DNA of 64,000 nt from CBDFHF01 sp965247565 (GTDB lineage Bacteria; Pseudomonadota; Gammaproteobacteria; Methylococcales; Methylomonadaceae), in the NCBI GenBank assembly GCA_965247565.1, contig CBDFHF010000003.1, positions 992,001 through 1,056,000 of the forward strand, given 5' to 3'. Under the pieces are notes generated by a model. That model worked only from the letters and a program-made list of their open reading frames with translations, did not search any database and was not told the origin of the DNA. Of this stretch, positions 8,215 to 16,372 are shown piece by piece. Each line of letters starts with the position of its first letter. The stretch's first letter is position 1. Made by a program: the position numbers and the translations under genes.

Positions 8215-9125
8215 ATGCTGTGGCTAAAGAAAAGCGTAATGTGCTGATCGGTTTTGGCTTGGTCTTGTTGGGTGCCTTAGGATTTTCCGCCAAATCGATT
8301 ATCATTAAATTAGCGTACGCCGATAGTGTCCATATTGATGCCATATCCTTATTGGCTTTACGTATGTTGTTTGCATTGCCATTGTTTCTGCTGGTCACTA
8401 TCTGGCATCAAAAAACCTCGTCAGCCAATGCCTTAACCGGCAAGCAGTGGCTGGTTATTATTGTTTTAGGCTTACTGGGTTATTACATCGCCAGTTATCT
8501 GGATTTCATCGGTTTACAATACATTTCCGCCGGTCTGGAGCGAGTTATCCTGTTTTTATATCCGACTTTTGTAGTGCTGTTTTCCGCTGTCGCCCATAAA
8601 CGCAAAATAACCCTGCGCGAAATTGTGGCGTTGTTGTTAAGTTACGCCGGCATGATGATGGTGTTTGTTGAGCATCTATCACTTGAATCGTCTGGCTTGT
8701 GGTTGGGTGCATCATTGGTGTTAGCCAGTGCCATCAGCTTTGCCTGTTTTACCATGGGCAGTGGTGTGATGACCCAACGCATCGGCTCAGCCCGGTTTAC
8801 CGCTTACACGATGACTGTCGCCAGTCTAGCCACGTTAGCCCATTTTGCAGTTGTGCACGGCATGGCGCTCAGTGGTTTTCCGACTAAAGTCTACACGCTG
8901 GCCTTAATTATGGCGGTATTCTCCACCGTATTGCCGGCGTTCTTTATGAATGCGGGTATTAGGCGAATTGGCGCAGGATCGGCATCAATTATCAGTACCA
9001 CCGGGCCAATCGCAACCTTAGTGCTGGCGTACTTTGTACTTGATGAAGCGATTTCTTTACTGCAGGTGGCAGGGACATTGTTTGTGTTGGCGGGTGTTTA
9101 CGTGGTGGGGAGGGTTAAGAGATGA
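8208..9125 (+). CDS. EamA/DMT family inner-membrane transporter
   Basis: 305 residues with about ten hydrophobic segments arranged as two EamA repeats (roughly residues 10-145 and 160-300), typical of drug/metabolite exporters. The second repeat shows STVLPAFFMNAGIRRIGAGSASIISTTGPI and LAYFVLDEAIS, strongly family-like. Start uncertain: TTG 8208 overlaps the MOSC stop and has GAGGG nine bases upstream; GTG 8220 is the alternative. Substrate unknown. It is the last gene of the rph-to-transporter run; a 203-base gap follows. Confidence 0.85.
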   Translation: MLNAVAKEKRNVLIGFGLVLLGALGFSAKSIIIKLAYADSVHIDAISLLALRMLFALPLFLLVTIWHQKTSSANALTGKQWLVIIVLGLLGYYIASYLDFIGLQYISAGLERVILFLYPTFVVLFSAVAHKRKITLREIVALLLSYAGMMMVFVEHLSLESSGLWLGASLVLASAISFACFTMGSGVMTQRIGSARFTAYTMTVASLATLAHFAVVHGMALSGFPTKVYTLALIMAVFSTVLPAFFMNAGIRRIGAGSASIISTTGPIATLVLAYFVLDEAISLLQVAGTLFVLAGVYVVGRVKR

Positions 9126-9328
9126 CTTGTCACATTCTTTTATACTTTAGCGCTAGAGCTTATAACTGGCTGTAAGGCGGGTTTAAATTAGAATCGACAG
9201 CCAAGAATTTGTTCGCAAAACAATGCTACTCCATGTTCAGCTATACTCGGGTTATTAATAAAATAGTATTAGCGTAAGATTAAGTTCTTTTATAGATCCC
9301 ATTTTAGTCAGAAGTTTCGGAGGAACCT

Positions 9329-10132
9329 TTGGAAAAGTCTTGGAAAGAAGCAATAAAAAAAGTGCTCGCAGAGTCGGAGATACCGCTGCACTATACAGAA
9401 ATTTCGGAACAAATCTTAACTCGTAACTATTACGAGACGGACGGAGCAACCCCGGCGGCAACAGTAAATGCACAACTGGCTTCGTCGATAAAACATGACG
9501 GGGAGAAATCGCCATTTATACGAGTTGGCAAAGGTATTTTTGCGCTCAAAAGATCATTAATAGTTTCTGCACCAATTCCAACTTCTAAACAAGAGATATT
9601 GCAAACTCTTACCGAACCGGACGTTGAATCATCCGACTCAATTATCCGTTCGTTCGGCATGTATTGGCAGCGCGATCTTGTAGTGTGGCGTAATGATCCA
9701 AAAATGTATGGAAAACAGCAAGCTCTTGCTAAGCCAGTCGATTTTGGAAAACAGAAAGGTATTTACATTTTATATGACCACCACACTGTGGTGTACGTCG
9801 GGCGTTCGATTGATCGGCCGCTGGGCAAACGTCTTTTTGAACACACTGTTGACCGTCTTGGTAGCCGTTGGAATCGGTTATCATGGTTCGGCTTACTTGA
9901 CGTGACTCAAGAAGGCAACCTTCGAGAAACACCTCTAAATACATCGCTTGCCAGTCTTGTCGCAACACTTGAAGCGTTACTTATCGAGGCGCTAGAGCCG
10001 CCCCAGAACAGAAAACGGGGCGATGATTTTTCCGCTATTGAATACATTCAGGATATTGACCCAGAACTGAAGGAAAGAGAAATTCAAAATACGCTGAGAT
10101 CTATTGAACAAAAAATGAGGGGTGGGTCGTAA
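9329..10132 (+). CDS. HARE-HTH domain fused to GIY-YIG nuclease domain
   Basis: 267 residues from a TTG start that has CGGAGGA five bases upstream; I see no better ATG. Residues 1-75 (SWKEAIKKVLAESEIPLHYTEI...FIRVGKGIFALK) match the HARE-HTH winged-helix domain found in restriction and chromatin proteins. Residues about 145-245 form a GIY-YIG nuclease: KGIYILYD, VVYVGRSI, then RLFEHTVDR and the distal glutamate and Asn in IEALEPPQNRKRGD. No methyltransferase or other defence gene is adjacent. It probably binds and nicks DNA; its biological role is unknown. It looks like an accessory gene between housekeeping blocks. Confidence 0.75.
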   Translation: MEKSWKEAIKKVLAESEIPLHYTEISEQILTRNYYETDGATPAATVNAQLASSIKHDGEKSPFIRVGKGIFALKRSLIVSAPIPTSKQEILQTLTEPDVESSDSIIRSFGMYWQRDLVVWRNDPKMYGKQQALAKPVDFGKQKGIYILYDHHTVVYVGRSIDRPLGKRLFEHTVDRLGSRWNRLSWFGLLDVTQEGNLRETPLNTSLASLVATLEALLIEALEPPQNRKRGDDFSAIEYIQDIDPELKEREIQNTLRSIEQKMRGGS

Positions 10133-10235
10133 TAGAATCAATCTAAGCGCCTAGGCTCAGCTCCATATAACAAAGTCCGGAAAACTGGATTCAATATACT
10201 TGGTTTTGGTTATTGCACCCTCCAAACGAATATCT

Positions 10236-11387
10236 CTATGGGTTTACCGGTTTTGTTGGGCCTGATAATTTTTTTGAGTTTTGGCTGTTTCGAAAAATCA
10301 ATGGCTTTTCATTATCGGATAAAGCGGTTTTTGCCGCTGACCCAATAGCTTCTTCAATGACGCCGTGATTAGGTGATTTGCTGCATACGGGGTCGGTGTT
10401 GTACATGTCGCCAGTGAGTAGATAGGCTTGACAACGGCAGCCACCAAAGTCTTTTTCTTTTTCATCACAGCTTTTGCAAGGTTCTTGCATCCATTCAAAG
10501 CCACGGAAAAAATTGAAGGTTTTCGAATCATGCCAGATTTCTTCAACACTAAAATCTTTCACATTCGGGCAATCTAGACCCGGCAGTTCACGTGCTGAAT
10601 GACAAGGTAAAGCCACGCCATCCGGGGCGATAGTCAGAAAGGTGGTGCCCCAGCCGTTCATACAGGCTTTGGGGCGGTCTTCATATAAATCCGGCACCAC
10701 ATAATAAATTTTCATTTTACCGGCGACTTTTTCTTTAAACGCTTGCGCAATCTTTTCGCCTTGCTCAAATTGCGCTTTGGTCGGCAATAACAAGTCGCGA
10801 TTGGCATGTGCCCAGCCATAGTACTGGGTATTGGCCAACTCCAGATAATCCGCGCCCAGTTCTTCGGCCATGGCCAGAATTTCCGGCATTTGATGAATGT
10901 TTTCGCGATGAATGACGACGCATAACACCATTGGATAGCCATGCTTTTTGACTAAATGGGCAACGGCCTTTTTGTGTTCAAATGAGGCTGTACCGGCGAT
11001 ATGGTCGTTTAACTCCTGAGTGCTGGCTTGGATGCTGACTTGAATATGATCCAGTCCAGCTTCTTTAAGCTGGACGATTTTCTCTTCAGTCAAGCCATAG
11101 CCGGAGGTAATTAAATTGGAGTAATAGCCTAAGTCTCTGGCGTGTTTAACCAATTCAGTTAAATCTTTGCGCGTTAACGGCTCGCCTCCGGAAAAGCCTA
11201 ATTGTACCGCACCCATTTTTCTGGCTTGACTGAGTACACGTTTCCAATCGTCAGTACTTAATTCTGATTGGTACTTAGCATAGTCAATCGGGTTGGAGCA
11301 ATACGGGCATTGCAATGGACAGGCATAGGTAAGTTCTGCCAGCAACCAGCGAGGCGGTGTAATCGATTTATTGTTGGATCCAGCCAT
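10236..11387 (-). CDS. pqqE: PqqA peptide cyclase, radical SAM enzyme of PQQ synthesis
   Basis: 383 residues. The radical-SAM cluster motif CX3CX2C is C23, C27 and C30 (CPLQCPYC), followed by LGFSGGEPLTRKDL. The C-terminal SPASM region has the expected Cys set (PKACMNGWG, VALPCHSARELPGL, EPCKSCDEKEKDFGGCRCQA, DPVCSKSPNHG). The enzyme makes the Glu-Tyr carbon-carbon bond in PqqA with PqqD as peptide chaperone. PQQ is the cofactor of methanol and other quinoprotein dehydrogenases. It overlaps pqqD by 20 bases. pqqA, pqqB and pqqC are not next to it. Confidence 0.95.
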   Translation of the reverse strand: MAGSNNKSITPPRWLLAELTYACPLQCPYCSNPIDYAKYQSELSTDDWKRVLSQARKMGAVQLGFSGGEPLTRKDLTELVKHARDLGYYSNLITSGYGLTEEKIVQLKEAGLDHIQVSIQASTQELNDHIAGTASFEHKKAVAHLVKKHGYPMVLCVVIHRENIHQMPEILAMAEELGADYLELANTQYYGWAHANRDLLLPTKAQFEQGEKIAQAFKEKVAGKMKIYYVVPDLYEDRPKACMNGWGTTFLTIAPDGVALPCHSARELPGLDCPNVKDFSVEEIWHDSKTFNFFRGFEWMQEPCKSCDEKEKDFGGCRCQAYLLTGDMYNTDPVCSKSPNHGVIEEAIGSAAKTALSDNEKPLIFRNSQNSKKLSGPTKPVNP

Positions 11388-11637
11388 TTTTTAATGCGAC
11401 CTCTAGAAAAGCGGTAATGTCGTTGGTTAGGCCGGTGGTAGCAAATTTTTCTTCCAATGTGGAGACGATTTGCGCCAAGTTACGAGTGCCGTCGCAACAT
11501 TTTAAAATTTCCGCAGAGCTTTGGTTTAGCTCGACCATGCCTTCCGGATACAGGATAACATCTTTTTGCTGGGCTTCTTCCCATTGCAAGCGATGTAGTG
11601 GTGAGAATTTAATAGGTTGGGTTGGGTGAAGTGCCAT
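11368..11637 (-). CDS. pqqD: PQQ biosynthesis peptide chaperone PqqD
   Basis: 89 residues from ATG 11637 (MALHPTQPIKFSPLHRLQWE); a TTG four codons upstream is less likely. The family pattern is clear: LQWEEAQQKDVILYPEGMVELNQSSAEIL, then CDGTRNLAQIV and a helical C-terminus. PqqD binds the precursor PqqA and presents it to PqqE. Its stop lies inside the pqqE start region, giving coupled translation. No pqqA-like micro-ORF with the E-x3-Y core is visible in the roughly 220 bases upstream. Confidence 0.93.
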   Translation of the reverse strand: MALHPTQPIKFSPLHRLQWEEAQQKDVILYPEGMVELNQSSAEILKCCDGTRNLAQIVSTLEEKFATTGLTNDITAFLEVALKNGWIQQ

Positions 11638-11918
11638 TCTAATGATCAAATTGTTGTGAAAATGTTTAAAGAAAATGGATTTTAACTCTTACACGTATAG
11701 TATCGTCATGTTGGCGGTGTGTTTCTGGATCGAATCTTATTAGTCTGACTATATGTTATCCCATGCTGATTGCCAATTGTCGAGAGCCATTTTCGCTCTT
11801 ACCCCAAATATAAATTCAGCAAGGCTGTGCTTTTGTTTGCTTCACATTAAGCTTCGCCTCATTGCTTCTTCGTGGTATAAAAAGCGCTGTTCAAATAAAG
11901 TATAAAATTTACCTCTGC

Positions 11919-13046
11919 ATGGAAAACCTGATCTCCCTTTGGCAAAGTACCGGCCTGTATAACTTTAGTAGTGGCCAAGCATTTATGATGCTGATCGGCT
12001 TTTTGCTGTTGTTTTTGGCCATTAAGAAGAATTTTGAACCACTGCTACTTCTGCCGATTGGCTTTGGCGCGATTCTAAGTAACATTCCGGTGGCTGGTAT
12101 ATCCGAAGAGGGTGGTTTGCTGTATTACCTTTATTACGGTATCAAGCTTGGTATTTTTCCGTTGCTGATTTTTATGGGCGTAGGGGCCATGACTGATTTC
12201 GGCCCCATGTTGGCCAACCCGAAAACCCTACTTTTAGGCGCAGCTGCGCAGTTTGGTATTTTTGCTTCTTTGCTAGGTGCTTTAGCCCTGAATGCTATAC
12301 CCGGTCTGGAATTCAGTCTAAAAGATGCTGCAGCTATCGGCATTATTGGTGGCGCAGATGGACCTACCGCTATCTACGTTGCCTCCAAGCTCGCACCTGA
12401 TTTGCTTGGAGCTATCGCCGTAGCTGCCTATTCCTACATGGCGTTAGTTCCGCTGATACAGCCGCCAATAATGAGAGCTCTGACGACCGAGGACGAGCGA
12501 AAAATTGAAATGCAACAACTACGTACGGTCGGTAAAACTGAAAAAATCGCTTTCCCACTAATGCTGCTCCTGCTAACCATCTTGCTGTTGCCATCGGCTA
12601 CACCGCTAGTTGGCATGTTCGCTTTTGGTAATTTGATGCAGACTTGTGGCGTGGTTGAGCGACTAAGTCAAACTGCGCAAAACGAACTGATTAACATCGT
12701 TACTATTTTTCTGGGTCTATCGGTGGGTTCTAAGCTCAGTGCAGATGCTTTTTTACAAGTCAAAACTTTGGGTATTCTGGGTTTAGGCGCGATTGCTTTT
12801 GCAATCGGTACTGCGGCAGGAGTCATTATGGCTAAAGTCATGAACAAATTTAGCAGTACGCCGATCAACCCACTAATTGGTGCGGCCGGCGTATCTGCAG
12901 TACCTATGGCGGCGCGAGTTGCTAATAAATTGGGCTTGGAAAGTAATCCGCATAATTTTCTGCTCATGCATGCTATGGGACCAAATGTAGCAGGAGTTAT
13001 AGGGTCTGCTGTGGCAGCTGGGGTGTTGTTGAGTTTAGTGAAATAA
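11919..13046 (+). CDS. Sodium-translocating decarboxylase beta subunit (OadB/GcdB/MmdB type)
   Basis: 375 residues from ATG 11919 (MENLISLWQSTGLYNFSSGQ); a longer frame back to a TTG at 11862 is poor. It is a polytopic membrane protein carrying the beta-subunit signatures GVGAMTDFGPMLANPKTLLLGAAAQ, GIIGGADGPTAIYVASKLAP (the membrane region with the Asp that binds Na+) and LIGAAGVSAVPMAARVANKLG. In known pumps the beta subunit forms the Na+ channel and needs a biotin carboxyltransferase alpha and a small gamma subunit. Neither is adjacent, so it is an orphan here. Partners elsewhere in the genome, or independent Na+ transport, are both possible. Confidence 0.9.
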   Translation: MENLISLWQSTGLYNFSSGQAFMMLIGFLLLFLAIKKNFEPLLLLPIGFGAILSNIPVAGISEEGGLLYYLYYGIKLGIFPLLIFMGVGAMTDFGPMLANPKTLLLGAAAQFGIFASLLGALALNAIPGLEFSLKDAAAIGIIGGADGPTAIYVASKLAPDLLGAIAVAAYSYMALVPLIQPPIMRALTTEDERKIEMQQLRTVGKTEKIAFPLMLLLLTILLLPSATPLVGMFAFGNLMQTCGVVERLSQTAQNELINIVTIFLGLSVGSKLSADAFLQVKTLGILGLGAIAFAIGTAAGVIMAKVMNKFSSTPINPLIGAAGVSAVPMAARVANKLGLESNPHNFLLMHAMGPNVAGVIGSAVAAGVLLSLVK

Positions 13047-13055
13047 TCTCATTAA

Positions 13056-13089
13056 TTAACCTGAGTTTTTTATCCAGAACCCAGGTTAA
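13056..13089 (+). terminator. Possible terminator hairpin after the decarboxylase beta gene
   Basis: TTAACCTG (13056-13063) pairs with CAGGTTAA (13082-13089) and is followed by a T-rich but interrupted stretch. It lies between convergent genes and could act in either direction. The loop is long (18 bases), so this is a weak call. Confidence 0.35.
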
Positions 13090-13160
13090 TTTATTGATTT
13101 GAAATGATTAATCAGATCGATGCTGCCTTCTGGATTAGTCATACTCCCATGTCACTTGGT

Positions 13161-13931
13161 TTATATAAATCTGCTCCGTTTTGCCATTGAAAGCAGTCCC
13201 ATCAAACCGGCACCAAATAGCCATACTGCCTGGGGAAGTGGTACTGCGGAAATATAGGCATTGGTTTTTGCCATGGCATTAAAGGAAAACTCCTGACCAT
13301 CCTGCACTACCAAACCAAGGGTGAGCACTCCCTCCCTGAAATCCGAACCCGGGTGCCATTGTCCAACGGTGACATTATCTTCGCTACTAAAAATTTCGCT
13401 AGTCGGTGTAAAGGGCTTAACAACAAAACTGACAGTCGCTTGACTGCTGGACGGATCAATCGTTTCAGAAGTATCTGGCGTACTTGCCTCTAGTTTGTAA
13501 GCCACTGAGAAAACCAATACACCATTCCCTGAAACACTAAAGAGGCTACTCCTTTGCACATCACCAAATGCGCTACTTTCATCGCTTCCTATATCGTAAG
13601 AATGGCTACGTAATAAATCGGCGTTCACATCGCTACTTGCACGGGTTGTTGTGTTACCAGCATTCCTGACAAGTGCTGAATTCCAGTCACTGACATCAAA
13701 AGATTGAAAATCGTCCGGATACAGGGTGCTAGCAGATAAGGCGGTTAACTGCGATGGCGTATTCCAGATTATTGTGGGTAATGGAGCTCCGCCGGATGCA
13801 TAGCCGGTTACCGAAAACGTACTCCAGTCAATGGTTGCCTCCGCTGTGCCAGGCGAACTCACTGCTGCCTGAGTGCTTCCCATCGCTAAGCTAGCGATAA
13901 CTGCAACAGCGACTAAGTGTTTTGTCTTCAT
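13161..13931 (-). CDS. Exported PEP-CTERM (VPLP-variant) protein
   Basis: 256 residues. It has an N-terminal signal peptide (KTKHLVAVAVIASLAMGSTQAA) and a C-terminal sorting tripartite tail: VPLPQAVWLFGAGLMGLL, then the basic end AKRSRF. This is the VPLP form of the PEP-CTERM signal processed by exosortase/EpsH systems, so the product should be exported and released or anchored at the surface, often together with exopolysaccharide. The body is low-complexity beta-rich sequence with Ser/Thr and no enzyme motif. The SD GAGGTAA lies six bases before ATG. A good sigma-54 promoter is centred about 190 bases upstream of the start (see 14118-14132). Confidence 0.82.
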   Translation of the reverse strand: MKTKHLVAVAVIASLAMGSTQAAVSSPGTAEATIDWSTFSVTGYASGGAPLPTIIWNTPSQLTALSASTLYPDDFQSFDVSDWNSALVRNAGNTTTRASSDVNADLLRSHSYDIGSDESSAFGDVQRSSLFSVSGNGVLVFSVAYKLEASTPDTSETIDPSSSQATVSFVVKPFTPTSEIFSSEDNVTVGQWHPGSDFREGVLTLGLVVQDGQEFSFNAMAKTNAYISAVPLPQAVWLFGAGLMGLLSMAKRSRFI

Positions 13932-14117
13932 AGTTATTACCTCGATAATAGAATCAGATTAAGCGTAAGGTTTACAGGTTACGCCACAGGCATCCTGAAT
14001 GATTAAAAAAGCACACAGAGTATGCCGCCAGCACAATCAACACGGGCTACGAAACCATCAGTTACTGTTGATGTCTCGTCCAATTTATCTAAATGATTTT
14101 TGTGCAATGTGGATTAA

Positions 14118-14132
14118 GCATGATGCGTGCCA
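14118..14132 (-). promoter_or_regulatory. Sigma-54 (-24/-12) promoter of the PEP-CTERM gene
   Basis: Read on the minus strand the sequence is TGGCACG-CATC-ATGCT, against the consensus TGGCACG-N4-TTGCW. The GG (14130-14131) and GC (14118-14119) are separated by exactly 10 bases. Transcription would start near 14106 and give a leader of about 175 nt before ATG 13931. PEP-CTERM genes under RpoN with the PrsK/PrsR two-component system are known in other proteobacteria. Confidence 0.75.
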
Positions 14133-14384
14133 TTGATTATATTGATTCATGTCTTAAATTCTATGCCAATGATTTATAGTGAAAAATCTATTTGATATGT
14201 GTTTGACTTCTTTGATAAATAGCTCTGCCAGAGCGATTTGTTAATCGAAAAGGGATCTTTAAATAAATATCGGTACATACCCCGATAAGCTTGGCGAGTA
14301 ATCTTAGTATATGATTTATAAATGAAAAATCGTTGGTAGAGTGGTGGGCTGCAATTTTTAATGTGCCTTAAAAGATTTGAAAAA

Positions 14385-14493
14385 TGTGTCATTTGACACA
14401 GTTAGAGTGTGTCAAATGGCGCACTTTTTTACAGACCTTGTATTTCGTGGTCTCTAGAGTGACTGAAAATACAAAGTTGTGTCATATGCCACA
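14385..14493. promoter_or_regulatory. Three palindromic activator sites, probable upstream enhancer
   Basis: Three 16-bp copies of TGTGTCA-N2-TGACACA: a perfect one at 14385-14400, an imperfect one at 14408-14423 (TGGCGCA half) and one at 14478-14493 (TGCCACA half). Start-to-start spacing is 23 and 70 bases. They lie about 255-375 bases upstream of the sigma-54 promoter at 14118-14132, as expected for a bacterial enhancer-binding protein such as a PrsR-like regulator. I find no sigma-54 promoter facing the transporter gene at 14825. Confidence 0.65.
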
Positions 14494-14824
14494 CTTTTTT
14501 GAAAATGATAATTTCTTGTGGATGCTGTACTGAGAATGAACACATGAATTGACCCCTTGATAAATCCCCTGAGATTTTTTAAATACAGTGAAAGACCAGC
14601 CAACAAGAGTCATTGTTTTTCATACCGTAAAATCGGCGGTTTACCTTAATAAATCGGTAACAAGCGCATCCTTTCTTGCTATGGCTTTCTATTAAGGGAT
14701 AATTTGTTCTATCCCGACTGCAAGCAGCAGGACAATACTAGAGTTGCCCGGCCTGATGCTTAAATCAGTCAGGTAGAAATAGCTCTCGACCGACAGGTTA
14801 AACATATTAACGATAGGATTAGTT
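14494..14824. other. Gene-free stretch before the MHS transporter
   Basis: AT-rich, with no credible reading frame, RNA gene or strong hairpin. It should hold the promoter of the transporter at 14825 (AGGA near 14814 is its likely ribosome site). I cannot pick out convincing -35/-10 boxes. Confidence 0.5.
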
Positions 14825-16123
14825 ATGTCTCAAATGAGTAAAGTGATTGCGTCAACCATGGTCGGCAATGGTCTAGAATGGTATGACTATGCGTTGTACG
14901 GCACATTTACTGCTTTAATCAGCAAACATTTTTTCCCACCAGGTGACGAGGCTGTCGCTTTAATTGCTACGTTTGGCATTTTTGCGGTTGGTTTTTTGAT
15001 GCGGCCTTTAGGGGCCATGTTTTTTGGTTATATTGGTGACAAATTCGGTCGGAAAAATGCGTTGGCCTTATCCATCTTGTTAATGGCTTTTCCTACTGCC
15101 TGCATTGGTTTATTGCCAACTTATCAAGCCATCGGTATTTGGGCGCCGATTCTGTTAACCCTCATCCGGCTGGTGCAAGGCATTGCGGTTGGCGGTGAGT
15201 TTGGCGGCTCCATAGTGTATCTGGTTGAGCATGCCTCGGAAAAAAATAGAAATTTTATTGGTAGCTTGTCCATGTTAAGCATGTTAATTGGCCTACTGAG
15301 TGGTGCCATGATAGCAACCGCTTTGGCGGAATTTATGCCCGCTGAAGACTTCGATAATTATGGCTGGCGAATACCGTTTATTCTGGGTTTTCTTATCGGC
15401 ATTGTCGGCTTGTATATCCGTTCCAAACTGGACGAAAGCCCTGCATTTGTTGAAGCTAAAGACGCCGGCCATACGTCAGAAGCGCCGGTTAAAGACGCTG
15501 TGCAAAAAAACTACAAAGAAATTTTATTGGGTATTGGTATTTACTTGGCGGTAACCATTCCGTTTTATATACAGACAGTTTTTATGCCTAGTTTTATGGT
15601 TAAGTTTTTACACTTTTCTACTGCGGATGCCTTATTAATATTTTCAATCAGCCTCATTACTATGATGATAGTAGCGCCTGTTTCTGCGATTTTAGCGGAT
15701 AAAAAAGATCGCGAAACATTGCTACAAATTACCCTCGTTCTGTATTTGCTATTTGCCATTCCCTACATTTATCTGCTCGATTTTGAGATTTTTACCTTTG
15801 CTCTGGTTTCGCAAATTGTTTTTTCAATTATTCTAGGCACTTACATTGCCCCTATCCCAACGCTGGTTGTGGAGTTATTTCCTACCAAAACCCGTTATAC
15901 CGGCATGTCTTTAGCTTGCAATCTGGCTGCTGCTATCTTTGGCGGTACCGCGCCTATTTTGGTGACCAAAATGATTACTGCAACAGATTCGCATTTGCCA
16001 ATTGCGTTTTATATTATTGCGGCCTCACTGCTATCCTTTATCTGTGTCGGCTTGGTAAAGAGGCGCAGGCAACGTGGTTTGTTATATCTTCACCCCGAAT
16101 CAAAAGTAAGCACCTCGTCTTGA
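14825..16123 (+). CDS. MFS transporter, metabolite:H+ symporter (ProP-like) family
   Basis: 432 residues with 12 predicted membrane segments. N-terminal VGNGLEWYDYALYG and the loop 2-3 motif GYIGDKFGRKNAL (G-x-x-x-D-R-x-G-R-R form), then RLVQGIAVGGEFGGSIVYLVEHA, are characteristic of the MHS family (ProP, KgtP, ShiA). The middle loop SKLDESPAFVEAKD also fits. The E. coli ProP C-terminal coiled coil for osmosensing is absent, so an organic acid or betaine is as likely a substrate as proline. It is transcribed alone; cyaA follows after about 250 bases on the same strand. Confidence 0.88.
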   Translation: MSQMSKVIASTMVGNGLEWYDYALYGTFTALISKHFFPPGDEAVALIATFGIFAVGFLMRPLGAMFFGYIGDKFGRKNALALSILLMAFPTACIGLLPTYQAIGIWAPILLTLIRLVQGIAVGGEFGGSIVYLVEHASEKNRNFIGSLSMLSMLIGLLSGAMIATALAEFMPAEDFDNYGWRIPFILGFLIGIVGLYIRSKLDESPAFVEAKDAGHTSEAPVKDAVQKNYKEILLGIGIYLAVTIPFYIQTVFMPSFMVKFLHFSTADALLIFSISLITMMIVAPVSAILADKKDRETLLQITLVLYLLFAIPYIYLLDFEIFTFALVSQIVFSIILGTYIAPIPTLVVELFPTKTRYTGMSLACNLAAAIFGGTAPILVTKMITATDSHLPIAFYIIAASLLSFICVGLVKRRRQRGLLYLHPESKVSTSS

Positions 16124-16210
16124 TGGTTCAAAAAATCATTTGCCACGAAAACTTATAACCTTCGTGATTTAAAAAACTGATTTCTAAACATCGCAACCTG
16201 AACCGTCCAA

Positions 16211-16241
16211 GCTATGTTTACCAAAGGAAGGTAGACATAGC
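16211..16241 (+). repeat. 12-bp inverted repeat between the MFS transporter and adenylate cyclase genes
   Basis: GCTATGTTTACC (16211-16222) pairs with GGTAGACATAGC (16230-16241), with one G-T wobble and a 7-base loop AAAGGAA. No T-run follows. It could be a 3'-end processing hairpin, a Rho-type terminator region or a cis-regulatory leader of the downstream gene. Confidence 0.45.
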
Positions 16242-16372
16242 ATTACCTGTTTTCATGGCTATAATTAAAAATCCAGTAAACACCTAATGCATAAATCTTG
16301 GCAACCCTCTATCCCCCGATATATCTAGGATCCCCTGGTGAAGATATTAGTATAAGAGATCTTCAGGAGATA

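Noticed and set aside
11650..11918. Possible pqqA peptide gene upstream of pqqD
   Set aside because: I found no short frame with the E-x3-Y core on the minus strand, so I do not report one.
14174..14392. A 72-codon open frame on the minus strand in the PEP-CTERM upstream region
   Set aside because: It lies between the enhancer palindromes and the sigma-54 promoter, has no recognisable product and overlaps a palindrome; most likely non-coding.
14401..14824. Sigma-54 promoter reading towards the MHS transporter from the palindrome cluster
   Set aside because: No GG-N10-GC element with acceptable flanks was found on the plus strand; the enhancer is better assigned to the leftward PEP-CTERM gene.
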